Source: Chloroflexota bacterium (lineage in GTDB: Bacteria > Chloroflexota > UBA6077). Taken from it: a DNA stretch of 41,750 nt. The notes below the pieces were generated by a model. It did not search any database. It was not told the DNA's origin and was given only the letters and a program-made list of their open reading frames with translations. This document shows positions 8,389-17,239 of this stretch, in pieces. Numbering within the stretch: position 1 is the first letter of the stretch; each line of letters starts with the position of its first letter. A program made the position numbers and the translations under genes. Location of the stretch: contig JAMCTB010000048.1 of the NCBI GenBank assembly GCA_023380955.1, positions 1-41,750 of the forward strand, given 5' to 3'.

Positions 8389-10287
8389 GTGCCAAACGGT
8401 TACTGGGGCAAAATCCTCAGGGTAAATCTCTCCACCGGCGACATAAAGGTGGAGGAGAACGACGAGACGTTCTACCGGCGCTATATGGGCGGCATGGCGA
8501 TGGTCTCCTACTACATGGTGAAGGAGCTGGAGCCAGAGATAGACCCACTGGGGCCGGAGAACAAGCTGTTCATTTTCCCGGGCGTGGCTACCGGCGTGCC
8601 ATTCTCCGGCAGCGGCCGGCACTGCGTCGGCGCCAAGTCGCCTCTCACTATGGCGTATGGCAAGGCTGAGGGCGGGGGACACGTGGGCGCGGAACTCAAG
8701 CACGCCGGCTTCGACGGCATCATTGTCGAGGGCGAGGCCGAGAAGCCGGTCTACCTGTGGATCCACGATGGAGAGTGCGAGATCCGCGACGCCGGCAAGC
8801 TCTGGGGCCTTCCCGTGAAGGAGACCCAGGACGCTATGCGGGCGGAGCTGGGCGACAAGCTGATCCGCACCTCGCTCATCGGGCCGGGCGGGGAGAAGAT
8901 GGTGCGCTTCGCCTGCATCATCAACGATCTGAAGGATGCCCACGGCCGCACCGGCATGGGCGCCGTGATGGGCTCCAAGAACTTGAAGGGCCTGGCCGTG
9001 CGGGGGCGTATGCAGGTCCCCGTCGCCGACCCCGACAAGATGAAGGAAATCGCCAGGTGGGCGGCCACCGACGGCGTCAAGCTGGCCCAAGGGCTCCACG
9101 ACTGGGGCACGGGCGCGGCGATGGTGGGCGGCGAGCAGACCGGCAACCTGCCCGTCTGCAACTTCCGGGGCGATTGGTTCCCCAAGGCCAACGATATCGA
9201 CGCCAAGACGCTGGGCCAGAGCCCTCTGCGCCTGGGGATGGATGCTTGCTACGCCTGCGCGGTGCGCTGCAAGAAGCAGGTCAAGGCCGAGGGCAAGTTC
9301 TTCTCGGACCCGGACTACGGCGGACCGGAGTACGAGACCCTGGCCTCCTGCGGCTCCAACCTCGGCATCACCACGCTGGAGCCAATCGCGATGGCCCACC
9401 ATCTCTGCCACGTCCATTCGCTGGACACCATCTCTGCCGGCGCCGTGGTGGCCTTTGCCATGGACTGTTTCGAGCATGGCGTCCTGACCCTCAAGGATAC
9501 CGGCGGACTGGACCTGCACTTCGGCAACGCGGAGTCGGCCGTCAAGCTCATCGATATGATCGGCAAGCGTGAAGGCATCGGCGACCTGCTGGCCGAGGGC
9601 AGCCGCATCGCCGCCCAGCGCATCGGCAAGGGAGCGGAGCGGTTCGCCGTCCAGGAGAAGGGCGTGGAGACCGGCATGCACGAGCCGCGCCTGAAGCGGG
9701 CCTTGGGCGTCGGATATGCCGTTGCCCCTCACGGCGGCGACCACGGCTTCGGCCCCCACGATCCTATGTTCGAGGGCCCCAGCCGGGCATTCGACGAAGC
9801 CAAGGCCCTCGGTCTTCTGGAGCCGATGCCATCCAGCGAGATGAGCGATCGCAAGGTGGCCCTGGCCGCCTCGCTGCATCCCTGGGTGGCCTTCCGCGAC
9901 TCGGCGGTGATCTGCTCGTTCGTCCCCTTCGGGTATGGGCAGTACGTCGATATTATCAACGCCGTCACCGGCTGGAATACCACGGCCATCGAGCTGGCGC
10001 GGGTCGGCGAGCGGGCCCTGAACCTGGCCCGGGTGTTCAACGTGCGCGAAGGGCTGACTCGTGCCGATGACACACTGGCGCCGCGCTACTTCGAGCCGAT
10101 GGTGGACGGCGCGCTGAAGGGCGTGGCCTACAAGCGGGATGAGCTGGAAGAGGCCAAGACGACCTACTACACGCTGGCCGGCTGGGACCCGCAGACGGGC
10201 GTGCCCACCCGGGCCAAGCTGGCCGAGCTGGGCATTTCCTGGGCAGCGGAGGAGATAGCCAGGGTGCCTGCCACCCCTGTCCGTTAG
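8389..10287 (+). CDS. Aldehyde:ferredoxin oxidoreductase family protein (AOR2)
   Basis: A 632-residue AOR-family enzyme, close to the length of characterised members. It has WGKILRVNLSTGDIKVEE at the start, GMGAVMGSKNLKGLAVRG in domain 2 and a complete cluster motif C287-Y-A-C290-A-V-R-C294 with the fourth ligand probably C509 (AVICSF). E314 lies in GGPEYETL, at the position of the active-site Glu of Pyrococcus AOR. It would transfer electrons from an aldehyde or related carbonyl to ferredoxin through a tungsten or molybdenum bispterin. The GTG start 8389 has GAGGAGGG upstream. The cluster Cys fall at the same residue numbers as in AOR1, so the two are clear paralogues that have diverged in one ligand. 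Confidence 0.93.
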   Translation: MPNGYWGKILRVNLSTGDIKVEENDETFYRRYMGGMAMVSYYMVKELEPEIDPLGPENKLFIFPGVATGVPFSGSGRHCVGAKSPLTMAYGKAEGGGHVGAELKHAGFDGIIVEGEAEKPVYLWIHDGECEIRDAGKLWGLPVKETQDAMRAELGDKLIRTSLIGPGGEKMVRFACIINDLKDAHGRTGMGAVMGSKNLKGLAVRGRMQVPVADPDKMKEIARWAATDGVKLAQGLHDWGTGAAMVGGEQTGNLPVCNFRGDWFPKANDIDAKTLGQSPLRLGMDACYACAVRCKKQVKAEGKFFSDPDYGGPEYETLASCGSNLGITTLEPIAMAHHLCHVHSLDTISAGAVVAFAMDCFEHGVLTLKDTGGLDLHFGNAESAVKLIDMIGKREGIGDLLAEGSRIAAQRIGKGAERFAVQEKGVETGMHEPRLKRALGVGYAVAPHGGDHGFGPHDPMFEGPSRAFDEAKALGLLEPMPSSEMSDRKVALAASLHPWVAFRDSAVICSFVPFGYGQYVDIINAVTGWNTTAIELARVGERALNLARVFNVREGLTRADDTLAPRYFEPMVDGALKGVAYKRDELEEAKTTYYTLAGWDPQTGVPTRAKLAELGISWAAEEIARVPATPVR

Positions 10288-10321
10288 AGCGGACGGCTCG
10301 TCGGCCGGGCGCAGAATGATT

Positions 10322-10358
10322 GCGTTGGGCTCTCGTCTTCGGGCGTAGAGCCCAACGC
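10322..10358 (+). terminator. 12-bp perfect inverted repeat after AOR2, likely terminator or palindromic element
   Basis: GCGTTGGGCTCT (10322-10333) and AGAGCCCAACGC (10347-10358) pair perfectly around a 13-base loop, 35 bases after the AOR2 stop. There is no T run, so a Rho-independent terminator is not certain; it would still separate the AOR cassette from the MidA-like gene. Confidence 0.5.
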
Positions 10359-10375
10359 CGCGTTGGGAGGCGAGT

Positions 10376-11989
10376 ATGAAAGGAACCGGACCCCAAATGC
10401 CGGAAGAAGCAGCATTCGACGACGAGCAGGGCACGCCCGGGCTGGTGGCCGCCATTCGCCAGGAGATAGCGGCGGCGGGCGGGCGCATCACCTTCGCCCG
10501 GTTCATGGGGCTGGCCCTGTACCACCCCGAACACGGCTACTACCGGCGGCCGGCGCGCGACTACCAGACCAGCCCGGAGCTGCACCCCCTCTTCGGCCTG
10601 CTGGTCGGCTGCCAACTGGCGCAGATGTGGGAGGTTCTAGGCCGGCCCGTCCCGTTCCAGGTGGTGGAGATGGGCGCCGGCCGCGGTCACCTGGCGCGCT
10701 CCGTCCTCGCCTACTTCCACCAGGAAGCGCCTGCCGCCGATCTGCACTACATAGCCGTCGACATCGGGCCGCGCCCCGCCGGCCTGCCCGAGGAGGTAGA
10801 GTGGAGGGAAGTCTCTCTGGGCCAGTGGCCGCCGTCCAGCATCACCGGATGTCTGGTGTCCAATGAGCTGGTGGATGCCTTCGCGGTACATCGCGTGGTG
10901 ATGAAGGACGGCGCGCTGCAGGAGGTGTACGTGGTCGATGCGGGGGCTGATGCAGGCCCAGAGCGACCCTCACCCTGGCCCTCTCCCAGAGGGAGAGGGG
11001 ACGCTGATCCCCCTTCTCCCAGAGGGAGAAGGGATGGGAATGAGGGCCAAGCCAGAGGGAGAGAGCCAGGGGACGAAGACAATAGCAGACCCTCACCCCC
11101 TTCCCCTCTCCCTCGCAGGGAGAGGGGGGAAGGCCTGAGGCCGGACCGTGAGACAGGTCCCCCCTCTCCGTTTACGGAGAGGTCGCCACGGCGAGTCGCC
11201 TCTGGCGAGGGGCCAGAGGGTGAGGTCGCGGGTGCCCCTCACCCCAACCCTCTCCCAGAGGTCGCCAGAGGCGACTCGCCGTGGCGAGGAGAGGGAGCAA
11301 GTCCGGCGTCCGAGCCCGCGCAGAGGGGGTCAAGGGACGAGGTCCCTCCCTTCCGCGAGGTGCTCGGGCCGCCCTCGACGCCGGCGCTGGCGGAGCACTT
11401 CGCCTGGCTGGGCATCGACCTGCCGGAGGGACATCGGGCCGAGGTGAACCTGCAGGCCCGGCGCTGGATGGGGGAGGTGGCCCGCGTCCTGGCCCGCGGC
11501 TTCGTCGTCACCGTCGACTACGGCTACCCGGCCGAGGAGCTATACAGCCGCGCGCAGGGCACCCTGCTGTGCTATCACCAGCAGCAGTTCAACGACGATC
11601 CGTACCGCTGGGTGGGCCAGCAGGATATCACCGCCCACGTGGATTTCTCCGCCCTGGCCGACGCCGGACGAGAGGCCGGGCTGCATTTCAGCGGCCTGGT
11701 GAGCCAGGCCGAGTTCCTGCGCAACCTGGGCTTGGATGGGTACCAGCGCTCCCTGGAGCAGGCGCGCGCCGGCGGCCGCATCACGCCGGCCCATCTCTAC
11801 GACCAGCGGTCTGCCCTGCGAGAGCTCGTCGACCGGCGCGGGCTGGGCGCCTTCAAGGTGCTCCTTCAGCACAGAGGCGTCGTGGAGCCATGCCTGGACG
11901 GCGTCGACCCCACCAACCGGCGCAAGCGTCTGCTCTGGAGCCGGCCGCCATCCTGGCCGTGGCAGGCAGGGACAGTTGGGTCAGGGTAA
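10376..11989 (+). CDS. MidA-like (NDUFAF7 family) SAM-dependent methyltransferase with a repeat-encoded insert
   Basis: The N-terminal half has the family's conserved start (GRITFARFMGLALYHPEHGYY, DYQTSPELHPLFG) and the SAM loop VVEMGAGRGHLARSVL (about residue 97-112); the C-terminal half has EVNLQARRWM, VTVDYGYPAEELY and LGLDGYQRSLEQ. In mitochondria the homologue NDUFAF7 methylates an arginine of a complex I subunit; bacterial substrates are poorly known. At 537 residues it is about 120 longer than the family, and the excess lies at residues 197-312, where the DNA is the palindromic repeat cluster 10965-11310. Without it, LQEVYVVD would join directly to FREVLGPPS as in the family. ATG 10376 has GGGAGG five bases upstream. 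It overlaps the next gene by 14 bases. Confidence 0.88.
   Translation: MKGTGPQMPEEAAFDDEQGTPGLVAAIRQEIAAAGGRITFARFMGLALYHPEHGYYRRPARDYQTSPELHPLFGLLVGCQLAQMWEVLGRPVPFQVVEMGAGRGHLARSVLAYFHQEAPAADLHYIAVDIGPRPAGLPEEVEWREVSLGQWPPSSITGCLVSNELVDAFAVHRVVMKDGALQEVYVVDAGADAGPERPSPWPSPRGRGDADPPSPRGRRDGNEGQARGREPGDEDNSRPSPPSPLPRRERGEGLRPDRETGPPSPFTERSPRRVASGEGPEGEVAGAPHPNPLPEVARGDSPWRGEGASPASEPAQRGSRDEVPPFREVLGPPSTPALAEHFAWLGIDLPEGHRAEVNLQARRWMGEVARVLARGFVVTVDYGYPAEELYSRAQGTLLCYHQQQFNDDPYRWVGQQDITAHVDFSALADAGREAGLHFSGLVSQAEFLRNLGLDGYQRSLEQARAGGRITPAHLYDQRSALRELVDRRGLGAFKVLLQHRGVVEPCLDGVDPTNRRKRLLWSRPPSWPWQAGTVGSG
10965..11310 (+). repeat. Palindromic repeat cluster inserted in frame in the MidA-like gene
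   Basis: At least five hairpins are recognisable: CCCTCTCCC-AGA-GGGAGAGGG near 10979-10999, CCCTTCTCCC-AGA-GGGAGAAGGG near 11011-11033, a CCCCTCTCCC/GGGAGAGGGG pair near 11103-11128, CCTCTCC-GTTTAC-GGAGAGG near 11164-11183, and the GTCGCC/GGCGA units near 11183-11210 and 11259-11290, the last in inverted orientation. No stop codon arises in the host frame, which reads them as Pro/Ser/Arg/Gly-rich sequence (PSPWPSPRGRG). The length is a near multiple of three. Confidence 0.85.
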
Positions 11990-12767
11990 GCTGCGTATCT
12001 ACGGCATTGACCTGAACTGGGCCGACGGCGGAGCACGCGGCGCGCTGGCCGTCGCCACGGAGGACGGGCTGGAGGCGCTGCATGGCCGCCTGACGGACCC
12101 TGCCCTGCTCGACCTCATCGCCGGCGATGCCCCGGCCCTGGTCCTGCTTGACATCCCCATCGACGGCTGCACCAAGCTGGCCGGCGCACATTTTCGCCCG
12201 GTGGACCGGGCCCTGTCCCACACCGGGCTGTGGCCGCTGCCCGTCTCGGTGGCGGGAAGGCGCGGTGAATGCCTGCGGCAGAAGGTGCTCGCTGTAGCGC
12301 CGCAGGCCCGCGTATTCGAGGTCTACCCGTTCGCCGTCTACAAGTTCCTGAGCTACCTCGTCCGAAAAGGGCGGGCCGACGCCCTCGCCGCTCCCGACCG
12401 CCGCTCGCTGCTGGGCCCCGACTTCCGGCGCTACGTGCCGCCCAAGTACAAGCGAGGATGCCGGGCGGAGAAGATGCGGGCGGCGCTACAGGACCCGTGC
12501 GGGCTGCGGTCCGTCCTCGCGCTGGCGCTGGGGGAAGCCCCGCCCGAGGCGGACCCGGTGAAGGGCTGGGATGTCCTCACCGACCAGTACGACGCCTGCC
12601 TGGCCGCCGTGCCCGGCCTGCTGCTGGCGCGGGGCAGCCCCTATGTCTGTCTGGCGGGGACACCCGACGCCGGGCTAATCCTGCTCCTGGCCGACGACTG
12701 GCTGCGGGAGGCGCTGGGCCGCTGGGTGCCGGTTACTCCGATTGGTTTAGACGATGTCGCTCTTTGA
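11976..12767 (+). CDS. DUF429 family protein, predicted RNase H-fold nuclease
   Basis: About 263 residues with the DUF429 pattern: LRIYGIDLNWA at the N-terminus (first acidic residue of an RNase H-like fold), LVLLDIPIDG, RVFEVYPFAVYKFL, KYKRGCRAEKM, and DQYDACLAAVPGLLLA near the C-terminus. The family is predicted to be a nuclease but has no established role. The start is uncertain: TTG 11976 lies just after AGGCAGGG and overlaps the end of the methyltransferase gene by 14 bases; CTG 11991 is the only other close choice. The following methyltransferase overlaps it by 14 bases, so the three genes are probably cotranslated. Confidence 0.75.
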   Translation: MGQGKLRIYGIDLNWADGGARGALAVATEDGLEALHGRLTDPALLDLIAGDAPALVLLDIPIDGCTKLAGAHFRPVDRALSHTGLWPLPVSVAGRRGECLRQKVLAVAPQARVFEVYPFAVYKFLSYLVRKGRADALAAPDRRSLLGPDFRRYVPPKYKRGCRAEKMRAALQDPCGLRSVLALALGEAPPEADPVKGWDVLTDQYDACLAAVPGLLLARGSPYVCLAGTPDAGLILLLADDWLREALGRWVPVTPIGLDDVAL

Positions 12768-13455
12768 TGGGCTTGCCTCCCGCTACGACGCCTGGTTTGA
12801 GACGCCGCTCGGCCGGGCCGTCGACGCCGTTGAGCAGCAGGCGCTCTTCGCCGTTGCCAGCGTCGATTCCGGTGATCTGATCCTGGACGTGGGTTGCGGC
12901 ACCGGACACTATGCGCAGGCCCTGGACAAGCGCGGCGCTCGGGTAGTGGGCATCGACCTGTCGGCGGCGATGCTGGCCGCGGCCCAGGCCAAGGGCATCG
13001 GCGGTGCGGCTTTCGCCGGGGCCTCGGCCCTGCGCCTGCCCTTCCCAGACGCTACTTTCGATGAGGTGATCGCGGTCACCCTGTTGGAGTTCCTCTCTGA
13101 TCGAGAGGCTGCCGTCGTCGAGATGCTGCGGGTGCTGCGGCCGGACGGCAGACTGGTGGTGGCTGTGCTGAACCGGCAGAGCCTGTGGTACTGGCTGTAC
13201 TGGCGAGGCCGCGGTGTCTATACACAGGCGCACCTGTTCACGTCGGGCGAGCTGCGGAGACTGCTGGCCGTCCCCGGCGTCGAGCGTGCCCAGTGGCGAG
13301 CTGCGCTCTTCTTCCCGCCCTGGCAATGGCTTGCGGACAACCCGGCCGGGCGCGCGATAGCACGCTTGCTGGAGGCGGCAGGACCGCGTCTGTGGCCGAA
13401 ATGCGGCGCGTTCCTGGTAGGCAGCGCAGTGAAAGTCTCAGATACGGGGACTTGA
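12754..13455 (+). CDS. Class I SAM-dependent methyltransferase
   Basis: A 233-residue protein of the UbiE/Methyltransf_11 type: LFDGLASRYDAWFETPLG at the start, SAM loop LILDVGCGTGHYAQAL (about residues 43-58), VVGIDLSAAMLAAA, and ATFDEVIAVTLLEFLSD as the post-II motif. Substrate unknown; the FDxxAxxYDxWF start is common in enzymes acting on small molecules or quinones. The gene is the last of three overlapping reading frames. Confidence 0.88.
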   Translation: MSLFDGLASRYDAWFETPLGRAVDAVEQQALFAVASVDSGDLILDVGCGTGHYAQALDKRGARVVGIDLSAAMLAAAQAKGIGGAAFAGASALRLPFPDATFDEVIAVTLLEFLSDREAAVVEMLRVLRPDGRLVVAVLNRQSLWYWLYWRGRGVYTQAHLFTSGELRRLLAVPGVERAQWRAALFFPPWQWLADNPAGRAIARLLEAAGPRLWPKCGAFLVGSAVKVSDTGT

Positions 13456-13887
13456 CGCTGCAGTCCGTCTGAGTCCGGTCACCCTTGGCCACCTCGCATA
13501 GCATCCCATTGCAGTTCCCTTATCCCTTCCAGGGAGAGGGAACCAGCCTCCACGATCCTTTTCATCCTTGGTGGTGGCCAAGGGCGAGCATGACAACTCA
13601 GATGGATAGCGCGCCTGCCTCTACGAGGTCTGGCGCCGTATCGCCATCAGCAGCTTCATGGCGAACTGCGACAGCCGCGGCCAGGGCCGCTCCTCCTTCG
13701 GTCGGTAGCGCAGACACTTCCGCTCCAGCACCTTGCCGCGAGAGGTGGGCTTGACCGTGCAGGCATAGGCATACATACAGTACGATGGGTAACAGAAGAA
13801 TTCTTGCTGCCTGTATTTATTCTCCTGGCGTCTGTTCACAAGGACGCATTCTAGTCGCTTGCGTCCCTGAAGGCAAACTTGGGAGCG
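13456..13887. other. Intergenic region between two converging units
   Basis: This 432-base stretch holds one palindromic repeat (TTCCCTTATCCC pairing with GGGAGAGGGAA, 13515-13541, with mismatches) and one small minus-strand reading frame listed separately. Base composition drops to AT-rich between 13780 and 13830. No RNA gene was recognised. Confidence 0.6.
13621..13839 (-). CDS. Small hypothetical protein or gene remnant
   Basis: A 72-codon frame from GTG 13839. Four cysteines are visible (FCYPSYCMYAYACTVK and RKCLRYRP) and the C-terminal half is basic and uses GC-ending codons like the neighbours (AAG, CTG, CGG), which suggests past or present coding. The first 20 codons are AT-rich and unlike the rest. 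I do not recognise it. It might be the tail of a degraded gene; ATG 13774 would be a shorter start. Confidence 0.3.
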   Translation of the reverse strand: MNRRQENKYRQQEFFCYPSYCMYAYACTVKPTSRGKVLERKCLRYRPKEERPWPRLSQFAMKLLMAIRRQTS

Positions 13888-15324
13888 CTAAGCCCTTCTT
13901 CTTTCGGGGCCGCGCACGAGCGACATCGCGGCGGCTATCAGGCAGATAACTATCGAGACACGAAATGCCGCCTCCATTCCGTCGACGAAGGCGGTCATCA
14001 GGCCGGTCCCGAGATGGGTGGCCGTGCCGGTGAAGAGGCTCAGCATCAGATTCCTAGGCAGGGCTCCAGCGGCCACGGCGAGAGCGAGCGCGTAGCTGGT
14101 CACCATTCCGGTGTTTCGCAGCGTGGCCAGGGTGGCCGCGGCCACCCCGAGGCGCGGCGTTGGGGCCGTGCCCATAGCTGCGCTGGTGTTCGGTGAAAAG
14201 AACAGCCCGCCGCCCGTGCCCATCAGTACCAGGCCGATGGCCAGGTGACTGTATGGCGAATCCGCGGTGAGAGTGCTGAGCACATAGAGGCCCACGCTCT
14301 GGATAAGCAGTCCGGTCGTGGCAGGTATGGCGGCTCCCACCCGGTCGGAGAGACGACCACCGAACGGGCCGATCAGGGAAATGGTCAGGGGCATAGGCAA
14401 GAGATGAATGGCCGCGTCGATGGGCGAATAGCCTCTCACCGCTTGCAGGTAGAAGACCACGAGGAATTGTACGGCGAAGATTGCCAGTGACTGGAGGCTG
14501 GCTGCCACAACCGAGAAATCGTACAACCGGTTACGAAACAAGCCCAGGTCCAACGCTGGGGACTCACTCCTCCGCTCCCAGAACAAGAAAAAGGCCATAG
14601 AGACGACGAAGAGACCGAACAGCGCCAGGATGATCGGCGCTTCGAATCCTAGCTCGATGCCCTGGGTGAATGCCAGCAGCAGGCAGAGGAGGCCGAAGCT
14701 GAAGGTGGCCGTGCCCACGACGTCCAGCGTCTCGCGCCCGTGCCGGACCGACAGCTCACGCAGATACCGGTAGGACAGCGTGGTGCCGATGATGCCGATG
14801 GGGATGTTGATGAGGAAGATCCAGCGCCAGGTAGTGATGGCGAGGATCAACCCTCCTACCACGGGGCCGATCACTCCGCCGGCGCCGAAGACGAGGGAGT
14901 TGATTCCCATCGCCGTTCCCCTCTGGCGGGGCGGGAACACTTCCGTAATGATGGCGAGGCTGTTCACGAGGAGCATAGCGCCCCCGATCCCCTGAACGAT
15001 ACGGGCGGCTACAAGTTGAAGGTCGGTTTGCACGAGGCCACAGAACGCTGAGCCAAGGGTAAAGACAACAAAGCCCAGGTTGTACAGCCGCACCCGGCCG
15101 TAGATATCGGCAACCCGGCCCAGAGCCAGGAGCAAGACCGTGCTCATAAAAATGTAGGCCATGATCACCCATACCATAATGATGAGGTTGGAATGTAGCT
15201 CAGCCATGATGGCAGGGACGGCGAGGACGACTACCGTTGCGTCGATGGCGAACATCAGGGCACCGAGGGTGGTTATTCCCAGGGCTATCCACTTGTAGTT
15301 TGAGGGAACTTTGACTTGCTCCAT
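13888..15324 (-). CDS. MFS transporter of the DHA2 (EmrB/QacA, 14-TM) family
   Basis: A 478-residue proton-driven exporter. The first helix carries AIDATVVVLAVPAIM, typical of DHA2 members, followed by LLLALGRVADIYGRVRLYN (motif A) and GIGGAMLLVNSLAII, then GTAMGINSLVFGAGGVIGPVVGG (motif C-like, marks antiporters). About fourteen hydrophobic segments can be counted. ATG 15324 has AGAGGAGA six bases upstream; the frame continues open above it but the added residues lack family features. The substrate is unknown. It is divergent from trpB2. Confidence 0.9.
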   Translation of the reverse strand: MEQVKVPSNYKWIALGITTLGALMFAIDATVVVLAVPAIMAELHSNLIIMVWVIMAYIFMSTVLLLALGRVADIYGRVRLYNLGFVVFTLGSAFCGLVQTDLQLVAARIVQGIGGAMLLVNSLAIITEVFPPRQRGTAMGINSLVFGAGGVIGPVVGGLILAITTWRWIFLINIPIGIIGTTLSYRYLRELSVRHGRETLDVVGTATFSFGLLCLLLAFTQGIELGFEAPIILALFGLFVVSMAFFLFWERRSESPALDLGLFRNRLYDFSVVAASLQSLAIFAVQFLVVFYLQAVRGYSPIDAAIHLLPMPLTISLIGPFGGRLSDRVGAAIPATTGLLIQSVGLYVLSTLTADSPYSHLAIGLVLMGTGGGLFFSPNTSAAMGTAPTPRLGVAAATLATLRNTGMVTSYALALAVAAGALPRNLMLSLFTGTATHLGTGLMTAFVDGMEAAFRVSIVICLIAAAMSLVRGPERRRA

Positions 15325-15607
15325 AAGGGTCTCCTCTGCCGGGGGGCCTCGGCGGGTCACCGGCAATAGCGGACTCGTCCCGAATGTCTGCCGGCAAGCT
15401 GTGCCAGGCCTTCGCCACTGGGGCGGCCAAGAAAAGGGGTAAGGCCCTACCGCCTGGCAATAGTGGAAAGTATTCGCATTCTCTATATTCAGCATGCAGC
15501 CGGATGGTTACCGTGTCAAGTTCCTGGGGCAGGGTCGCTAACACAACAAGGACCGGGCGTGACCGGAGCACAGAGCGCCAGTTGCCTGAAACGCGTGACC
15601 CATTTAC
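15325..15607. other. Intergenic region upstream of the DHA2 exporter gene
   Basis: On the minus strand a perfect TTGACA lies at 15519-15514, but at 17-bp spacing the -10 is only CATGCT; a TGAATA and a TATAGA lie further downstream. A promoter with unusual spacing is possible, as in regulator-activated drug-exporter genes, but I cannot assign one. No gene is seen here. Confidence 0.35.
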
Positions 15608-15636
15608 TTGACGCCACCGTTACGACATGGTATAAG
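15608..15636 (+). promoter_or_regulatory. Promoter of trpB2
   Basis: TTGACG (15608-15613) and TATAAG (15631-15636) are 17 bases apart, each one base from consensus. The transcript would begin near 15643 with a leader of about 53 bases that has only a weak 5-bp stem (GGCTG/CAGCC), so no attenuator is evident. Confidence 0.75.
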
Positions 15637-15695
15637 CCTGCAGTGGGCTGAGTGGCCGCAGCCTCACTTGAAGTTTACCTTTTTGAGGAGGTACC

Positions 15696-17066
15696 GTGGA
15701 CAAGCCGTATACTAAGATTCTGCTGCCCGAGAGTGAGCTGCCTACCACCTGGTACAACCTGGTTGCCGATCTGAAAGAGCCCTTGCCGCCGGTCTTGCAT
15801 CCCGCTACCCTTCAGCCGGTCACCCCCGCTGACCTTAACGTCATCTTCCCGATGAGCTTGATTATGCAGGAGGTCAGCGCCGAGCGGAACATCCCCATCC
15901 CGGACGAAGTGCGGGAGATCTACAAACTCTGGCGGCCCACGCCCCTCTACCGGGCACTGCGTCTCGAGAAGGCCCTCCAGACGCCGGCGAAGATCTACTA
16001 CAAGTATGAAGGCGTGAGCCCGGTGGGCAGCCACAAGCCCAACACCGCCGTGGCCCAGGCATACTACAACAAGCAGGAGGGGATCAAGCGGCTGGCCACT
16101 GAGACCGGCGCCGGCCAGTGGGGCAGCGCCCTCGCGATGGCGTGTCGCTTCCTCGGCATGGACTGCACCGTCTATATGGTAAAGGTATCCTACCATCAGA
16201 AGCCATATCGCCGGCTGTTGATGGAGACCTACGGTGGAAAAGTCTACGCCAGTCCCAGCCAGGAGACCAACGCCGGCCGCGGCATACTGGCCAAGGACCC
16301 CGACTCGCCGGGAAGCCTGGGCATCGCCATTAGCGAGGCGGTGGAGGACGCGGCCACGCACGCCGACACCAACTACAGCCTGGGCAGCGTGCTGAACCAC
16401 GTCCTGCTGCACCAGACGGTGATCGGGCAGGAGGCCAAGAAGCAACTGGCGATGGTGGACGAGTACCCGGACGTGGTCATCGCCTGCGTCGGCGGAGGGA
16501 GCAATTTCGGCGGCATCGCCAATCCCTTCCTGGCTGACAAGCTCAACGGGAGCAAGCCGAACTTGCGGGCGGTGGCCGTCGAGCCAGAGGCGTGCCCGAC
16601 CCTCACCAGAGGCGTGTACACCTTCGACTACGGCGATACGGCGAAGATGGCGCCGGTGGCCAAGATGTATACCCTTGGCCACGGGTTCATTCCGTCGGGC
16701 ATCCACGCCGGCGGCCTGCGCTACCACGGCGACTCGCCGCTGGTGTCGGCGCTCTACAACCGGGGGATCATCGAGGCCGTGGCCTACTTCCAGGTCCCGG
16801 TCTTCGAGGCGGCGATGCTCTTCACCAGCACCGAGGGCATCATCCCGGCCCCCGAGTCCGCCCACGCCATCAAAGCAGCGGTGGACGAGGCCGTGAAGTG
16901 CCGGGAGGCCGGCCAGTCCAGGACCATTCTCTTCAACCTGAGCGGCCACGGCTACTTCGACCTGCAGGCATACGACGACTATCTGTCGGGCAAGCTGCAG
17001 GACTTTGCCCACCCGCAGGAAAAGATCGACGAAGCGCTGAAGGAGCTTCCGGCAGTGCCGGCCTAG
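15696..17066 (+). CDS. trpB2: TrpB2-type tryptophan synthase beta chain
   Basis: A 456-residue PLP enzyme that joins indole (or, in some TrpB2 proteins, phosphoserine-derived aminoacrylate and indole) to form tryptophan. The TrpB2 class is recognised by the N-terminal extension ([20 protein letters not shown]), the [15 protein letters not shown] segment, the PLP lysine in GSHKPNT (K114), the ETGAGQWG segment (E136) and the phosphate loop VGGGSN (266-270). GTG 15696 has GAGGAGG upstream. No trpA or other trp gene is next to it; TrpB2 is usually found apart from trpA and acts alone or as an indole salvage enzyme. Confidence 0.95.
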   Translation: MDKPYTKILLPESELPTTWYNLVADLKEPLPPVLHPATLQPVTPADLNVIFPMSLIMQEVSAERNIPIPDEVREIYKLWRPTPLYRALRLEKALQTPAKIYYKYEGVSPVGSHKPNTAVAQAYYNKQEGIKRLATETGAGQWGSALAMACRFLGMDCTVYMVKVSYHQKPYRRLLMETYGGKVYASPSQETNAGRGILAKDPDSPGSLGIAISEAVEDAATHADTNYSLGSVLNHVLLHQTVIGQEAKKQLAMVDEYPDVVIACVGGGSNFGGIANPFLADKLNGSKPNLRAVAVEPEACPTLTRGVYTFDYGDTAKMAPVAKMYTLGHGFIPSGIHAGGLRYHGDSPLVSALYNRGIIEAVAYFQVPVFEAAMLFTSTEGIIPAPESAHAIKAAVDEAVKCREAGQSRTILFNLSGHGYFDLQAYDDYLSGKLQDFAHPQEKIDEALKELPAVPA

Positions 17067-17113
17067 CCGGTCCGCCGCTGCACTTAGAGCCTCTGGCAAG
17101 AGGGGTAGCGCGA

Positions 17114-17162
17114 GGGCTTGTCCTGGCGAGGATTGGGACTTGAAGGTCGTCAGGGCAAGCCC
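17114..17162. terminator. Inverted repeat between converging trpB2 and the lipid operon
   Basis: GGGCTTGTCCTG (17114-17125) pairs with CAGGGCAAGCCC (17151-17162) with one G-T pair around 25 bases. It sits between the ends of two converging units and could stop transcription from both sides, though neither side has a T run. Confidence 0.4.
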
Positions 17163-17239
17163 CCGCCCAGCTTCGGCCGGCTGCTCGCCACGGCCCGCCG
17201 GTTTCTTCCGCGCTGGCCTGCAGGGGGGAAAGCCCTTCG

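Noticed and set aside
8353..10506. Long open frame on the minus strand opposite AOR2 (about 717 codons).
   Set aside because: It mirrors the codon bias of AOR2 in a GC-rich genome, shows no known domain, and would have no ribosome-binding site; similar mirror frames lie opposite polA (26606-28996) and the anti-sigma gene (32731-34638).
15325..15495. A 57-residue N-terminal extension of the DHA2 exporter.
   Set aside because: It is hydrophilic and non-conserved, and AGAGGAGA precedes the internal ATG 15324.
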